Assembly (NCBI RefSeq): GCF_002557795.1
Contig: NZ_CP023777.1
Location: 5,093,001-5,157,000, forward strand
Direction of reading: 5' to 3'
Source of the DNA: Chitinophaga caeni
GTDB taxonomy: Bacteria > Bacteroidota > Bacteroidia > Chitinophagales > Chitinophagaceae
DNA: 64,000 nucleotides
Of this stretch, positions 16,123-24,703 are shown piece by piece. Below the pieces are notes generated by a model. The model was not told the DNA's origin. It made no database searches and saw only the letters and a program-made list of their open reading frames with translations. The position numbers and the translations under genes are program-made. Position 1 is the stretch's first letter; every line of letters starts with the position of its first letter.

Positions 16123-18501
16123 ATGAGAATCTTTTTAGTATTCGCATTGCTCTGTCAATGCGCATTATTACATGCACAGGGAATTATCAGCGGAACCGTA
16201 ACCGATCAATCAAGCGGTAAGCCGATAGAAGGGGTGAATATCGTTATTCAACCTGCCCTCAATCAAGGTACACAGTCCGGTACGGATGGGAAATACAGTA
16301 TCAAGATCAACCACGGTCAAAATATTACGTTAAAGGCGACCTACTTAGGGTACAAAGTATTTAGCAAGAACTTAACCGTAAAGGGAAATATTACATTAGA
16401 TATAGCGCTGGAAGAAACGGGCTTATTTGTAAAACCGGTAGAAATATCCAGTACCAGGGCCTCGAAGAATGCCCCCTTCACCAAATCGGAGTTATCTGCG
16501 GAAGATATTCAAAAGCAGAACCTCGGTCAAGATTTACCGTTATTATTAAACCAGTTACCCGGTGTTGTTACCAACTCCGATGCAGGGAATGGCGTGGGTT
16601 ATACCGGCCTCAGGGTTAGGGGATCCGATATTACCCGGATCAACGTTACGGTGAATGGCATACCGATCAATGATGCTGAATCCCAGGGTACATTTTTTGT
16701 AAATATGCCGGATTTTGCATCGAGCTTGAACAGTATACAATTGCAACGCGGGGTCGGCACTTCGACCAACGGCGCGGGAGCATTCGGCGCTACCTTGAAC
16801 CTCAGCACCAATACTTATAATGAAAAAGCTTACGCTAGCTTCGATAACAGTTACGGTTCTTACGATACATGGAAACATACCATCAAGGCAGGAACCGGCT
16901 TGATCAATAAGCATTTTACTTTCGATGCCCGGCTTTCCAAACTATCATCCAACGGTTATGTAGACAGGGCTTCATCCGATTTAAAATCTTATTACACTTC
17001 GGCTGCTTATATATCCAAGAATACGGCGATCCGCTTAAATATCTTCTCAGGTAAAGAAAAAACGTACCAGGCCTGGAACGGCATCAGCAAGGAACAATTG
17101 GAAAACGACAGGACTTATAACTCTTCCGGAACAGAAAAACCGGGTAAACCATATGATAATGAAACCGATAACTACCAACAAGATCATTACCAATTGTTTT
17201 ACAACCAGGTCATCAGTCCTGCATTAGATTTCAACATTGCATTGCACCTGGCACGCGGCAAAGGCTACTATGAAAATTATAAAGCCGGGGAAGCATACGG
17301 AGATTACGGACTGACGCCGCCGATTATTGGCTCCGATACAATTCGCAACACCGACCTGGTTCGGCAATTATGGCTGGATAATTACTTCTACGGAACGGTT
17401 TTCTCATTAAATGGGCATCACAGCAAGTTAAATTGGACTTGGGGCGGCGGTTACAACCGCTATGACGGGAAACATTACGGTAGGATTCCTTGGGCAGAAT
17501 ACCCGGTAGATATCAATTATGAATGGTATCATCTAAAAGCTTTTAAATCGGATGTAAACACTTATTTAAAAGGAGAATACACATTATTAGATCAATTGCA
17601 GGTATTTGCCGATATCCAATATAGGCATGTCAAATATAATATTGATGGTTTTAGAAAGAATCCCGGCTTAATTCAACATAATCTATATAATTTTGTGAAT
17701 CCGAAAGTAGGCGCCCGGTACACCATTAATAAGCAACAACAACTTTATGCTTCGTTCGCAGTGGGTAACAAGGAACCAAACAGGGATGATTTTGAGGCAG
17801 GAATTGAACAAACACCCAAGAGTGAACGTTTAGAAAATATAGAAGTAGGATATGTTTACCGCCATCAAGATGTAGTATTGCAGGGAAATTTGTATTACAT
17901 GAATTACCACAACCAATTGGTTTTAACAGGAAGCATTAATGATGTTGGAGCGTACACGCGCACCAATATTCCCGACAGTTACCGCGCCGGTATTGAATTA
18001 CAGGCTGCAACAAATATTACGGACTTCATGACCCTTTCTGCTAACGGTGCATTCAGTAAAAACAAAATCAAATCTTTTACAGCATTTATTGACGATGATT
18101 ATTATAGTGGGGTACCTAAAGAAGTAAATTTAAAAAATACGGATATTTCTTTCTCGCCAGCCGTAGTAGCGGGTTATACCTTAAGTGTAAAACCTGTGAA
18201 AAATTTAGTGATAGAATGGTTAGGAAAATACGTAAGTAAGCAATATCTTGACAACACATCTACTGAAGATGCTACTTTACCATCTTACTTTGTTAGCGAT
18301 GCAAGGATCAATTACCTTGTGCCTCAAAAATTATTTAAAGAATTAGGCTTACAATTGATGTTGAACAACATATTCAACAGGAAATATGTAGCAAATGGGT
18401 ACACTTACACCTATTTCGCTAGTAACCAAGTAGCCGCAGAGAACGGATATTACCCCATGGCAACATTTAACGTGCTGGCCGGGGTGCATATCTCTTTTTA
18501 A
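16123..18501 (+). CDS. TonB-dependent outer-membrane receptor, probable thiamine uptake
   Basis: A 792-residue protein from ATG 16123, chosen because it gives a clean signal peptide (M-R-I-F-L-V-F-A-L-L-C-Q-C-A-L-L-H-A-Q). The in-frame ATG at 16060 lies in a hairpin-rich leader. After the signal come a carboxypeptidase-regulatory-like beta domain (I-S-G-T-V-T-D...G-V-N-I; to about residue 95), a plug (L-P-G-V-V...L-R-V-R-G-S-D-I-T-R-I), and a 22-strand-type beta-barrel ending in Phe. There is no SusD partner. Control by a TPP riboswitch points to thiamine or a precursor as substrate, like the thiamine-regulated receptors (OMR1) described in Bacteroidota. The inner-membrane PnuT and thiamine kinase that often follow are absent; the next gene is on the other strand. 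Confidence 0.88.
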   Translation: MRIFLVFALLCQCALLHAQGIISGTVTDQSSGKPIEGVNIVIQPALNQGTQSGTDGKYSIKINHGQNITLKATYLGYKVFSKNLTVKGNITLDIALEETGLFVKPVEISSTRASKNAPFTKSELSAEDIQKQNLGQDLPLLLNQLPGVVTNSDAGNGVGYTGLRVRGSDITRINVTVNGIPINDAESQGTFFVNMPDFASSLNSIQLQRGVGTSTNGAGAFGATLNLSTNTYNEKAYASFDNSYGSYDTWKHTIKAGTGLINKHFTFDARLSKLSSNGYVDRASSDLKSYYTSAAYISKNTAIRLNIFSGKEKTYQAWNGISKEQLENDRTYNSSGTEKPGKPYDNETDNYQQDHYQLFYNQVISPALDFNIALHLARGKGYYENYKAGEAYGDYGLTPPIIGSDTIRNTDLVRQLWLDNYFYGTVFSLNGHHSKLNWTWGGGYNRYDGKHYGRIPWAEYPVDINYEWYHLKAFKSDVNTYLKGEYTLLDQLQVFADIQYRHVKYNIDGFRKNPGLIQHNLYNFVNPKVGARYTINKQQQLYASFAVGNKEPNRDDFEAGIEQTPKSERLENIEVGYVYRHQDVVLQGNLYYMNYHNQLVLTGSINDVGAYTRTNIPDSYRAGIELQAATNITDFMTLSANGAFSKNKIKSFTAFIDDDYYSGVPKEVNLKNTDISFSPAVVAGYTLSVKPVKNLVIEWLGKYVSKQYLDNTSTEDATLPSYFVSDARINYLVPQKLFKELGLQLMLNNIFNRKYVANGYTYTYFASNQVAAENGYYPMATFNVLAGVHISF

Positions 18502-18528
18502 GTTGTACCCATATCCGAGACACATACA

Positions 18529-18565
18529 GAGAGCACCTAGCCATCGTTGCTACGGTGCTTCTCTC
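18529..18565 (+). terminator. Hairpin downstream of the TonB-dependent receptor
   Basis: GAGAGCACC (18529-18537) pairs with GGTGCTTCTCTC (18554-18565) with one bulge. The following tail is moderately T-rich. Confidence 0.6.
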
Positions 18566-18611
18566 ATTTCATCATCCTGGAGAGAGGATGAGAGAATGAG
18601 AGAATAAGGAA

Positions 18612-18631
18612 AGCCAAGGCATACCTTGGCT
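18612..18631 (-). terminator. Hairpin downstream of argH
   Basis: AGCCAAGG (18612-18619) pairs with CCTTGGCT (18624-18631) and is followed on the minus strand by TTCCTTATTC. It probably ends the arginine operon. Confidence 0.6.
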
Positions 18632-18662
18632 CAACATACATACCTTGGATCAACGCATATCT

Positions 18663-20021
18663 CTATTTCAACAACCCATCCACCGCTTCGTGTACCCGCT
18701 CGAAATGAAACCCTTCCAAGACCGACTCCATCATTTGTTGGATAGCAGCCGTTTGAAGGTTATTAATGCTTCCTTCGTGCGTATGGTTCACCTCTGTGCT
18801 GGCCACGTATTTTCCGGACTCGATATCCATCCCCACTTGCTTATACGCTTCCCTGAAAGGTACGCCGCTTAGCACCAGGTTATTCACCACTTCCACGCTG
18901 AATAGATACTTATATTTTTCATCATCCAAAATATTATCTTTCACACGGATGTTTTCAACCATTAATTTCACCATCGACATACAGTCGCGCAAGGTTTGAA
19001 AAGCCGGGAACAGATTCTCTTTCAACAATTGCAGATCCCGATGGTAGCCTGATGGCAAGTTAGTAATCATCATCGCGATTTCATTCGGCAAAGCCTGCAA
19101 TTTATTGCCATGGGAACGGATCAATTCCCAAACATCCGGGTTTTTCTTATGCGGCATAATGCTGGAGCCGGTTGTTAGTTCATCCGGGAAACTGATGAAG
19201 CCGAAGTTCTGATTCATAAACAAACAAGCATCCATCGACATTTTAGCCAAGGTGGCACCGAGGTTCGCCAAAGCGTAAGCAACGATTTTCTCGGTTTTAC
19301 CACGCCCCATTTGGGCATATACCACGTTATAATTCAAATCATCAAATCCTAATAATTGGGTCGTCATCGTACGGTTCAACGGAAAAGAAGAACCGTAGCC
19401 TGCCGCGGAGCCCAGGGGATTCTTATTGACAACTTTATATGCGCTTTTCAACACTTCTAGGTCATCTACCAAACTTTCCGCATAAGCGCCGAACCATAAA
19501 CCAAAAGAGGAAGGCATCGCGATTTGCAGGTGCGTATACCCGGGCAGCAAATACCCCTTAAACGCTTCACTTTGCTGTTGTAATAAATCGAATAAGGATT
19601 TTACATCCTTTACGATGCTCTCCAACTCAGCACGTAAGAACAATTTCAAATCAACTAAAACCTGGTCATTCCTAGAGCGGCCGCTATGAATTTTTTTACC
19701 GGATTCTCCCAAGCGCCGGGTCAATAACAGTTCCACCTGCGAATGAATATCTTCCACTCCATCTTCCAACACGAAGTCCCCCTGCGAAATTTCACCGTAA
19801 ATATTTTTCAATTCCTGTTGCAATGCAGATAACTCTTCTCCGGTCAACAGACCGATAGATGCCAGCATCTTCGTATGCGCCAAAGATCCCAGCACATCGA
19901 AAGGCGCCAAGTAAAGATCCATTTCCCGGTCTTTACCAACCGTGAAGCGTTCCACCGAAGCCAAGGCGGTTTTATCTTTTTGCCACAATTTCATATTCAG
20001 TTTATTTAAATCACCGGGCAT
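18663..20021 (-). CDS. argH: Argininosuccinate lyase
   Basis: A 452-residue member of the fumarase/aspartase superfamily. It splits argininosuccinate into arginine and fumarate, the last step of arginine synthesis. The signature G-S-S-I-M-P-H-K-K-N-P-D, with the catalytic Ser on the flexible loop, is intact, as are S-G-R-S-R-N-D-Q and the T-H-L-Q-I-A region. It is the last gene of the arginine operon, 16 bases after a GNAT gene, and is followed by a hairpin. Confidence 0.96.
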   Translation of the reverse strand: MPGDLNKLNMKLWQKDKTALASVERFTVGKDREMDLYLAPFDVLGSLAHTKMLASIGLLTGEELSALQQELKNIYGEISQGDFVLEDGVEDIHSQVELLLTRRLGESGKKIHSGRSRNDQVLVDLKLFLRAELESIVKDVKSLFDLLQQQSEAFKGYLLPGYTHLQIAMPSSFGLWFGAYAESLVDDLEVLKSAYKVVNKNPLGSAAGYGSSFPLNRTMTTQLLGFDDLNYNVVYAQMGRGKTEKIVAYALANLGATLAKMSMDACLFMNQNFGFISFPDELTTGSSIMPHKKNPDVWELIRSHGNKLQALPNEIAMMITNLPSGYHRDLQLLKENLFPAFQTLRDCMSMVKLMVENIRVKDNILDDEKYKYLFSVEVVNNLVLSGVPFREAYKQVGMDIESGKYVASTEVNHTHEGSINNLQTAAIQQMMESVLEGFHFERVHEAVDGLLK

Positions 20022-20037
20022 TCTTATACCCGGCTGG

Positions 20038-20625
20038 TTAAAAATCGTATTTGCTAAATATCCTTTCTTTCACCCCCGGCCATTCCGATGCCAGGATACT
20101 AAAGTAAACGGTATTCCTCCTATGCCCGGAGTAAGTGATCATATGTTCCCGTAAAGTGCCTTCATACTGCGCCCCGATGCTTTTAATCGCCAGCTGCGAT
20201 TGCCGGTTCCGTTCATCTGTTTTCAACTCTACCCTATTGAAACCCATCACTTCAAAAGCATGTTGCAATAATGCATATTTCATCGCTTTATTGACTCCGC
20301 TACCATGCAACTTGGGATTGAGCCAGGTCGATCCGATTTCCAAACGTTTATGTACTTCAGAAATATTCATATACCTCGTACAGCCAACAACATTCCCCTG
20401 CTCACGATCAATTACCACGAAAGGAATAGAAAGTTCGGCTTCCCTTTCCTTGATGGCTGTTTCGATATATGTTGTCAGATCATTGACAGTATCCAGGCTT
20501 TGAACCCCGACTTCCCACAATTCCGGATCCAATGCAAAAGGTAATAATGCTGCAACATCATCCACATGCAAAGGGCGGAGCAACACTCTTTTATTCGAAA
20601 GTTCCGGTTGAAAATCGATGTACAT
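20038..20625 (-). CDS. GNAT acetyltransferase, RimJ/RimL type
   Basis: A 195-residue acetyltransferase starting R-V-L-L-R-P-L-H-V-D-D. The acetyl-CoA-binding region lies at E-I-G-S-T-W-L-N-P-K-L-H-G-S-G-V-N-K-A, and the RimL-type core G-F-N-R-V-E-L-K-T-D-E-R-N-R-Q-S follows. Family members acetylate protein N-termini or small amines. It sits inside the arginine operon, 3 bases from argE and 16 from argH, so co-expression is certain, but no standard arginine step is left for it once the argA-like GNAT at 26974-27786 is counted. It could be an accessory N-acyltransferase or a bystander. Confidence 0.85.
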   Translation of the reverse strand: MYIDFQPELSNKRVLLRPLHVDDVAALLPFALDPELWEVGVQSLDTVNDLTTYIETAIKEREAELSIPFVVIDREQGNVVGCTRYMNISEVHKRLEIGSTWLNPKLHGSGVNKAMKYALLQHAFEVMGFNRVELKTDERNRQSQLAIKSIGAQYEGTLREHMITYSGHRRNTVYFSILASEWPGVKERIFSKYDF

Positions 20626-20628
20626 AAT

Positions 20629-21696
20629 TTATATGTTGATCATTTCTAATAATTGAATATAAGTATCAATTCCCTGCCTGATCTCCTCCACGTAAATAAA
20701 CTCGTCTGCCGAATGTGAACGGGCCGAATCGCCAGGGCCAATTTTAACTGAAGTTACCGGGATCAGTGCTTGGTCGCTCGTAGTCGGTGAGCCATAAGTT
20801 TGTTTTCCCAATTTCAGTCCTGCCTGTACTATGGGATGATCCACAGGGATCGATGAAGAGCGCATTCTCATGGAACGCGGCTTCACCTCGCAGGCTACAT
20901 GGCTACGGATAATATCGAGTACTTCTTCCAGGCTGTATTGATCCGGCACGCGGACATCCACGACGAAAGTACAATCAGCCGGAACAACATTATGCGCTTT
21001 ATTACTTGTATTGATAACGGTAACGCTCATCTTCACGGGACCGAGCGTTTCAGAAACCTTCGGAAACTGGTAATTTTTAAACCATTCCAGGTCAGGTAAT
21101 GCTTTATACAAAGCATTTTCTCCCTCTTCGCGAGCGGCATGGCCCACTTTCCCGGTTACCGTACAATCCAATACCATCAAACCTTTTTCAGCGATGGCCA
21201 GATCTGTTTTCGTCGGTTCTCCCACGATAGCCAGGTCAATTTTGGGTAATTGATCCAAAATACATTCAATCCCGTTTTTACCACTGATTTCTTCTTCCGC
21301 TGTACCTGCAAAAACAATATTATAATGCAGGTCATCCCGATGATAAAAATGTACGAAAGTATTGAGCAAACTCACCAAGCAGCCGCCTGCATCATTACTC
21401 CCCAAGCCGTATAATTTTCCATCTTCAATGGTTGGAGCAAATGGATCACGGATATATTGGGGATTAGGTTTCACCGTATCGTGGTGGGAGTTCAATAAAA
21501 TGGTAGGTTTATCAGCATCAAAATGTTGGTTGATGGCCCAAACATTATTCAAATGCTGTTGAAACGGGATATTTCTTTCTTTCAAGAAATCGGCCAAGAG
21601 CGCTGCTGTCCCCTGTTCTTCGCGGCTTAATGAAGGTGTTGCGATTAACTGCTGCAATAAGTTCAATGCGTCCTGGAAAAGTTGTTCATTCGACAT
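20629..21696 (-). CDS. argE: M20 family N-acyl-ornithine deacylase (ArgE-type)
   Basis: A 355-residue zinc hydrolase. Metal-binding motifs include N-S-H-H-D-T-V (with His and Asp ligands), G-S-N-D-A-G-G, and the catalytic pair in A-G-T-A-E-E-E. The middle dimerisation domain is present (G-K-V-G-H-A-A-R). It removes the acyl group from N-acetyl- or N-succinyl-ornithine or the matching citrulline; since the pathway here runs through acyl-citrulline (see argF'), acyl-citrulline is the likely substrate. It lies 3 bases after argB. Confidence 0.87.
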   Translation of the reverse strand: MSNEQLFQDALNLLQQLIATPSLSREEQGTAALLADFLKERNIPFQQHLNNVWAINQHFDADKPTILLNSHHDTVKPNPQYIRDPFAPTIEDGKLYGLGSNDAGGCLVSLLNTFVHFYHRDDLHYNIVFAGTAEEEISGKNGIECILDQLPKIDLAIVGEPTKTDLAIAEKGLMVLDCTVTGKVGHAAREEGENALYKALPDLEWFKNYQFPKVSETLGPVKMSVTVINTSNKAHNVVPADCTFVVDVRVPDQYSLEEVLDIIRSHVACEVKPRSMRMRSSSIPVDHPIVQAGLKLGKQTYGSPTTSDQALIPVTSVKIGPGDSARSHSADEFIYVEEIRQGIDTYIQLLEMINI

Positions 21697-21699
21697 GGG

Positions 21700-22494
21700 C
21701 TAGTATATTAAAGTTCCGGCAACATCCGCGGTGGTATTTTGCAAAACATCATCGGCATGGCCGATCAACACCTCTTTTACACCGTTATCGATCGCTGCGA
21801 ATGCATTGTCTAACTTCGGGATAATACCATCGAATAAAGCTTTTTCATCCAGCAATTGTTGATAAATAGAACGGTTAATCTTGTTAATGACCGTATTATC
21901 ATCATTCGCATCCCTTAATACTCCTTTCTTCTCAAAACAAAAGACCAACCTAACTTCGTAAATAGCAGCTAATGCAATGGCGAGCGAGCTGGCAATCGTA
22001 TCTGCATTCGTATTTAATATCTGTCCATTACCATCATGTGTTAACGGGGCAAAAACAGGCGTCAGTCCACCGTTAATCATGGAGATCAAGGGTGCCGTAT
22101 TGATTGCTGATGTTTGAATATCGCCTACAAAACCGTAGTCGATCGTTTTAACGGGTCTTTTTGTAGCGGGAATAATATTCCCATCTGCACCGCAAAGACC
22201 GATAGCGTTACAATGATTCGCTTGCAAACTAGCCACGATTTTCTTGTTCACTAAGCCCCCGTACACCATTGTAACCAGGTCGATAGTATCAGCATCCGTG
22301 ATACGGCGACCATCAACATATTTCGATGCTATCCCGAGCTTATCACCGAGGCGCGTGGCAATTTTACCACCGCCATGAACCAAGATCACGTGGCCTTTTA
22401 TGGCAGCGATATTTTTTAAAAAAGTAGACAGCAATGCTTCGTGATCGATGACATTGCCGCCTACTTTAATAACATATAGAGCTTGTTTATCCAT
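21700..22494 (-). CDS. argB: N-acyl-glutamate kinase (acetylglutamate kinase family)
   Basis: A 264-residue amino-acid kinase. It has the N-terminal K-V-G-G-N-V-I and H-G-G-G-K-I-A-T motifs and the mid-protein G-L-C-G-A-D-G segment. It phosphorylates the gamma-carboxylate of N-acetyl- (or in some Bacteroidota N-succinyl-) glutamate. Three bases separate it from argE and six from argF', so translation is probably coupled. The N-terminal arginine-sensing extension of arginine-inhibited enzymes is absent (the protein begins directly with the kinase core), so feedback control is more likely elsewhere. Confidence 0.93.
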   Translation of the reverse strand: MDKQALYVIKVGGNVIDHEALLSTFLKNIAAIKGHVILVHGGGKIATRLGDKLGIASKYVDGRRITDADTIDLVTMVYGGLVNKKIVASLQANHCNAIGLCGADGNIIPATKRPVKTIDYGFVGDIQTSAINTAPLISMINGGLTPVFAPLTHDGNGQILNTNADTIASSLAIALAAIYEVRLVFCFEKKGVLRDANDDNTVINKINRSIYQQLLDEKALFDGIIPKLDNAFAAIDNGVKEVLIGHADDVLQNTTADVAGTLIY

Positions 22495-22500
22495 CAGAAT

Positions 22501-23454
22501 TTATTGGTTGCGCAATATTTCGCTGATAACAGCTTGCGCGGCCCAGGTACGGTTACCCGCTTCCTGAACGACTATAGAATTTGGCCCGTCCAGGACCTCA
22601 TCAGCGATCACCAAGTTCCTACGAACGGGCAAGCAGTGCATCACTTTTGCGTTGTTCGTAACTTCGAGGTGTTTATTCGTTAACATCCAAGAAGAATCGG
22701 AATTGATGATCTGGCCATAGTCTTTGTAAGATGACCAATTCTTCACATAAATATAATCCGCATCTTTCAATGCTTCCTGCTGGTTATAGATTACCGGTGC
22801 ATTGCCTACAAACTTAGGATCCAGCTCGTACCCTTCGGGATGCGTAATCGAGAAATCTACTTCATCCCAATTGTTCATCCATTCAGCGAAGGAATTTGGA
22901 ACGGCCTGCGGCAATGCTTTTACATGCGGCGCCCAGGTCATTACCACTTTGGGTTTACGATTTTCTTGCCAGGTCTCGCGGATGGTTAATGCATCCGTTA
23001 AACTCTGCAAGGGGTGCAAAGTGGCGCTTTCCAAGCTGATCACCGGTTTGCCCGCATACTTGATGAATTGTTGAATATACTTTTCTGTATAATCTTCAGC
23101 TTTATCTACCAAGCCTGGAAATGTACGGATGGACAAGATATCGAAATACTGTCCCATCACGGCGGCGGCTTCTTTCACATGTTCCGTGGTACTGCCGTTC
23201 ATCACCACGCCATCATTCATTTCCAAGGCCCAACCTTCTTTCCCGATATTGAAAACGATTACTTCCATGCCGAGATTCCTAGCAGCTACCTGCGTGCTCA
23301 AGCGTGTACGCAAGCTAGGATTCAAAAAAATCATACCCAGGGTTTTCTGGGCACCGAGTCCTTTATCTTTGAAAGGATTCTTTTTATAGTCCAAAGCGAT
23401 ATCCACCATACGGGGCACGCCCGGCACATCGTCAACGGAAATAAACTGTTTCAT
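22501..23454 (-). CDS. argF': N-acyl-ornithine carbamoyltransferase (ArgF')
   Basis: A 317-residue transcarbamylase of the type that carbamoylates an acylated ornithine instead of free ornithine. The carbamoyl-phosphate site reads F-L-N-P-S-L-R-T-R in place of S-T-R-T-R, and H-C-L-P-V-R-R replaces the H-C-L-P motif of ArgF; both are typical of AOTCase/SOTCase. The product is N-acetyl- or N-succinyl-citrulline. The residue known to choose between the two acyl groups (Pro90 in the Bacteroides fragilis succinyl enzyme, Glu92 in the Xanthomonas acetyl enzyme) appears to be Thr90 here, in G-S-T-T-E-H. The acyl specificity is therefore open. Confidence 0.93.
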   Translation of the reverse strand: MKQFISVDDVPGVPRMVDIALDYKKNPFKDKGLGAQKTLGMIFLNPSLRTRLSTQVAARNLGMEVIVFNIGKEGWALEMNDGVVMNGSTTEHVKEAAAVMGQYFDILSIRTFPGLVDKAEDYTEKYIQQFIKYAGKPVISLESATLHPLQSLTDALTIRETWQENRKPKVVMTWAPHVKALPQAVPNSFAEWMNNWDEVDFSITHPEGYELDPKFVGNAPVIYNQQEALKDADYIYVKNWSSYKDYGQIINSDSSWMLTNKHLEVTNNAKVMHCLPVRRNLVIADEVLDGPNSIVVQEAGNRTWAAQAVISEILRNQ

Positions 23455-23506
23455 TGTTATGGCCTAATGGTTGTTTTGTAGCGGTACAAACCGCCCTTTG
23501 TTGTAA

Positions 23507-24634
23507 CTAAATATTGATTTCTTTTCTAAAAGCAGTTAAGAACCGGTCTGCATGTTCCTGGCTCAGCGCCAAGGACGGCAATAAACGGATCACGTTAGGC
23601 TTGGCTTCGCCCGTGAAAATCTTGTGTTGCATCAACAGGTTTTTCCTCACATGCGCTAAAGAGTCAGGTAATTCGATACCGATCATCAGGCCGCGACCTC
23701 TTACTTCTTTCACATTTGGCAAAGCCTGTAATTCTTTCACCAGGTATGCGCCTAGTGCAGTAGCATTTTCCATTAATTTTTCCTGTTCCATCACTTCCAA
23801 AACGGCCAAACCGGCGGCGCAAGCCAGGTGATTCCCCCCGAAAGTTGTGCCCAACAAACCGTAAGACGCCTGGATATGCGGTGCAATGATGATGCCACCG
23901 ATCGGGAAACCATTGCCCATTCCTTTCGCCATCGTGTAAATGTCGGCATTTACCCCGGCATAATCATGGGAGAAGAATTTCCCGCTCCTGCCGTATCCGC
24001 ACTGAACCGAATCCGCGATGAATACCGCGTTATTGGCATCGCATAAGGAACGGATCTTCTGTAAAAATGCCGGGGTAGCTACCTGTATACCACCGACCCC
24101 TTGGATACCTTCAATAATAACGGAAGAAACTTCGTATTGTTGAAAGGCCGCTTCCAGCGCAGCTTCATCCAACCATGGAAGAAATACTACATTGTCCGTT
24201 TCATTCACGGGAGCCACGATCTTAGGATTGTCCGTAGCGGCAACGGCCAGCGAAGTCCTGCCATGAAAAGCCTTCTTAAAGGCGATGATCTTCTTTTTAC
24301 CATTATGGAACGAAGCCAATTTCAAAGCATTCTCATTGGCTTCTGCCCCTGAATTACAAAGAAACAATTGATAATCTTCCTTACCGGAAATCTTGCCCAG
24401 CTTGGCAGCTAATTCTTGCTGGATCGGTATCTTGATAGAGTTGGAATAAAATCCGACTTTATTGAGTTGATCTGTTAGTCTTTTAACGTAATGCGGATGG
24501 GTATGCCCGATGGAGATTACCGCGTGACCGCCGTACATATCTAAATATTCCTGTCCTTTATCATCCCAAACGAGGGAGCCTTTGGCTTTTTCTATTACGA
24601 TATCATTGACAGGATAAACATCAAAAAGATTCAT
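23507..24634 (-). CDS. argD: Acetylornithine aminotransferase family (ArgD-type)
   Basis: A 375-residue class III PLP-dependent aminotransferase. ATG 24634 is chosen because M-N-L-F-D-V-Y-P aligns with the family start; the frame extends to 24700 without support. Key features are N-S-G-A-E-A-N-E-N-A-L-K, the F-H-G-R-T motif and the A-K-G-M-G-N-G-F-P-I-G-G segment with the PLP lysine. It interconverts N-acyl-glutamate semialdehyde and N-acyl-ornithine, with glutamate as donor. It is in the middle of the arginine operon, 69 bases after argC. Confidence 0.94.
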   Translation of the reverse strand: MNLFDVYPVNDIVIEKAKGSLVWDDKGQEYLDMYGGHAVISIGHTHPHYVKRLTDQLNKVGFYSNSIKIPIQQELAAKLGKISGKEDYQLFLCNSGAEANENALKLASFHNGKKKIIAFKKAFHGRTSLAVAATDNPKIVAPVNETDNVVFLPWLDEAALEAAFQQYEVSSVIIEGIQGVGGIQVATPAFLQKIRSLCDANNAVFIADSVQCGYGRSGKFFSHDYAGVNADIYTMAKGMGNGFPIGGIIIAPHIQASYGLLGTTFGGNHLACAAGLAVLEVMEQEKLMENATALGAYLVKELQALPNVKEVRGRGLMIGIELPDSLAHVRKNLLMQHKIFTGEAKPNVIRLLPSLALSQEHADRFLTAFRKEINI

Positions 24635-24703
24635 GATTGATTCATTTGTGAATTGTGATGAGGAAAGCATTCTAAAAACATCCCCGCGGGTAGGCTGCAA
24701 ACA

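Noticed and set aside
18566..18611. GAGAGAATGA-type short repeats and the hairpin CATCCT/AGGATG
   Set aside because: Short low-complexity purine-rich sequence between two terminators; too short and imperfect to call a repeat element.
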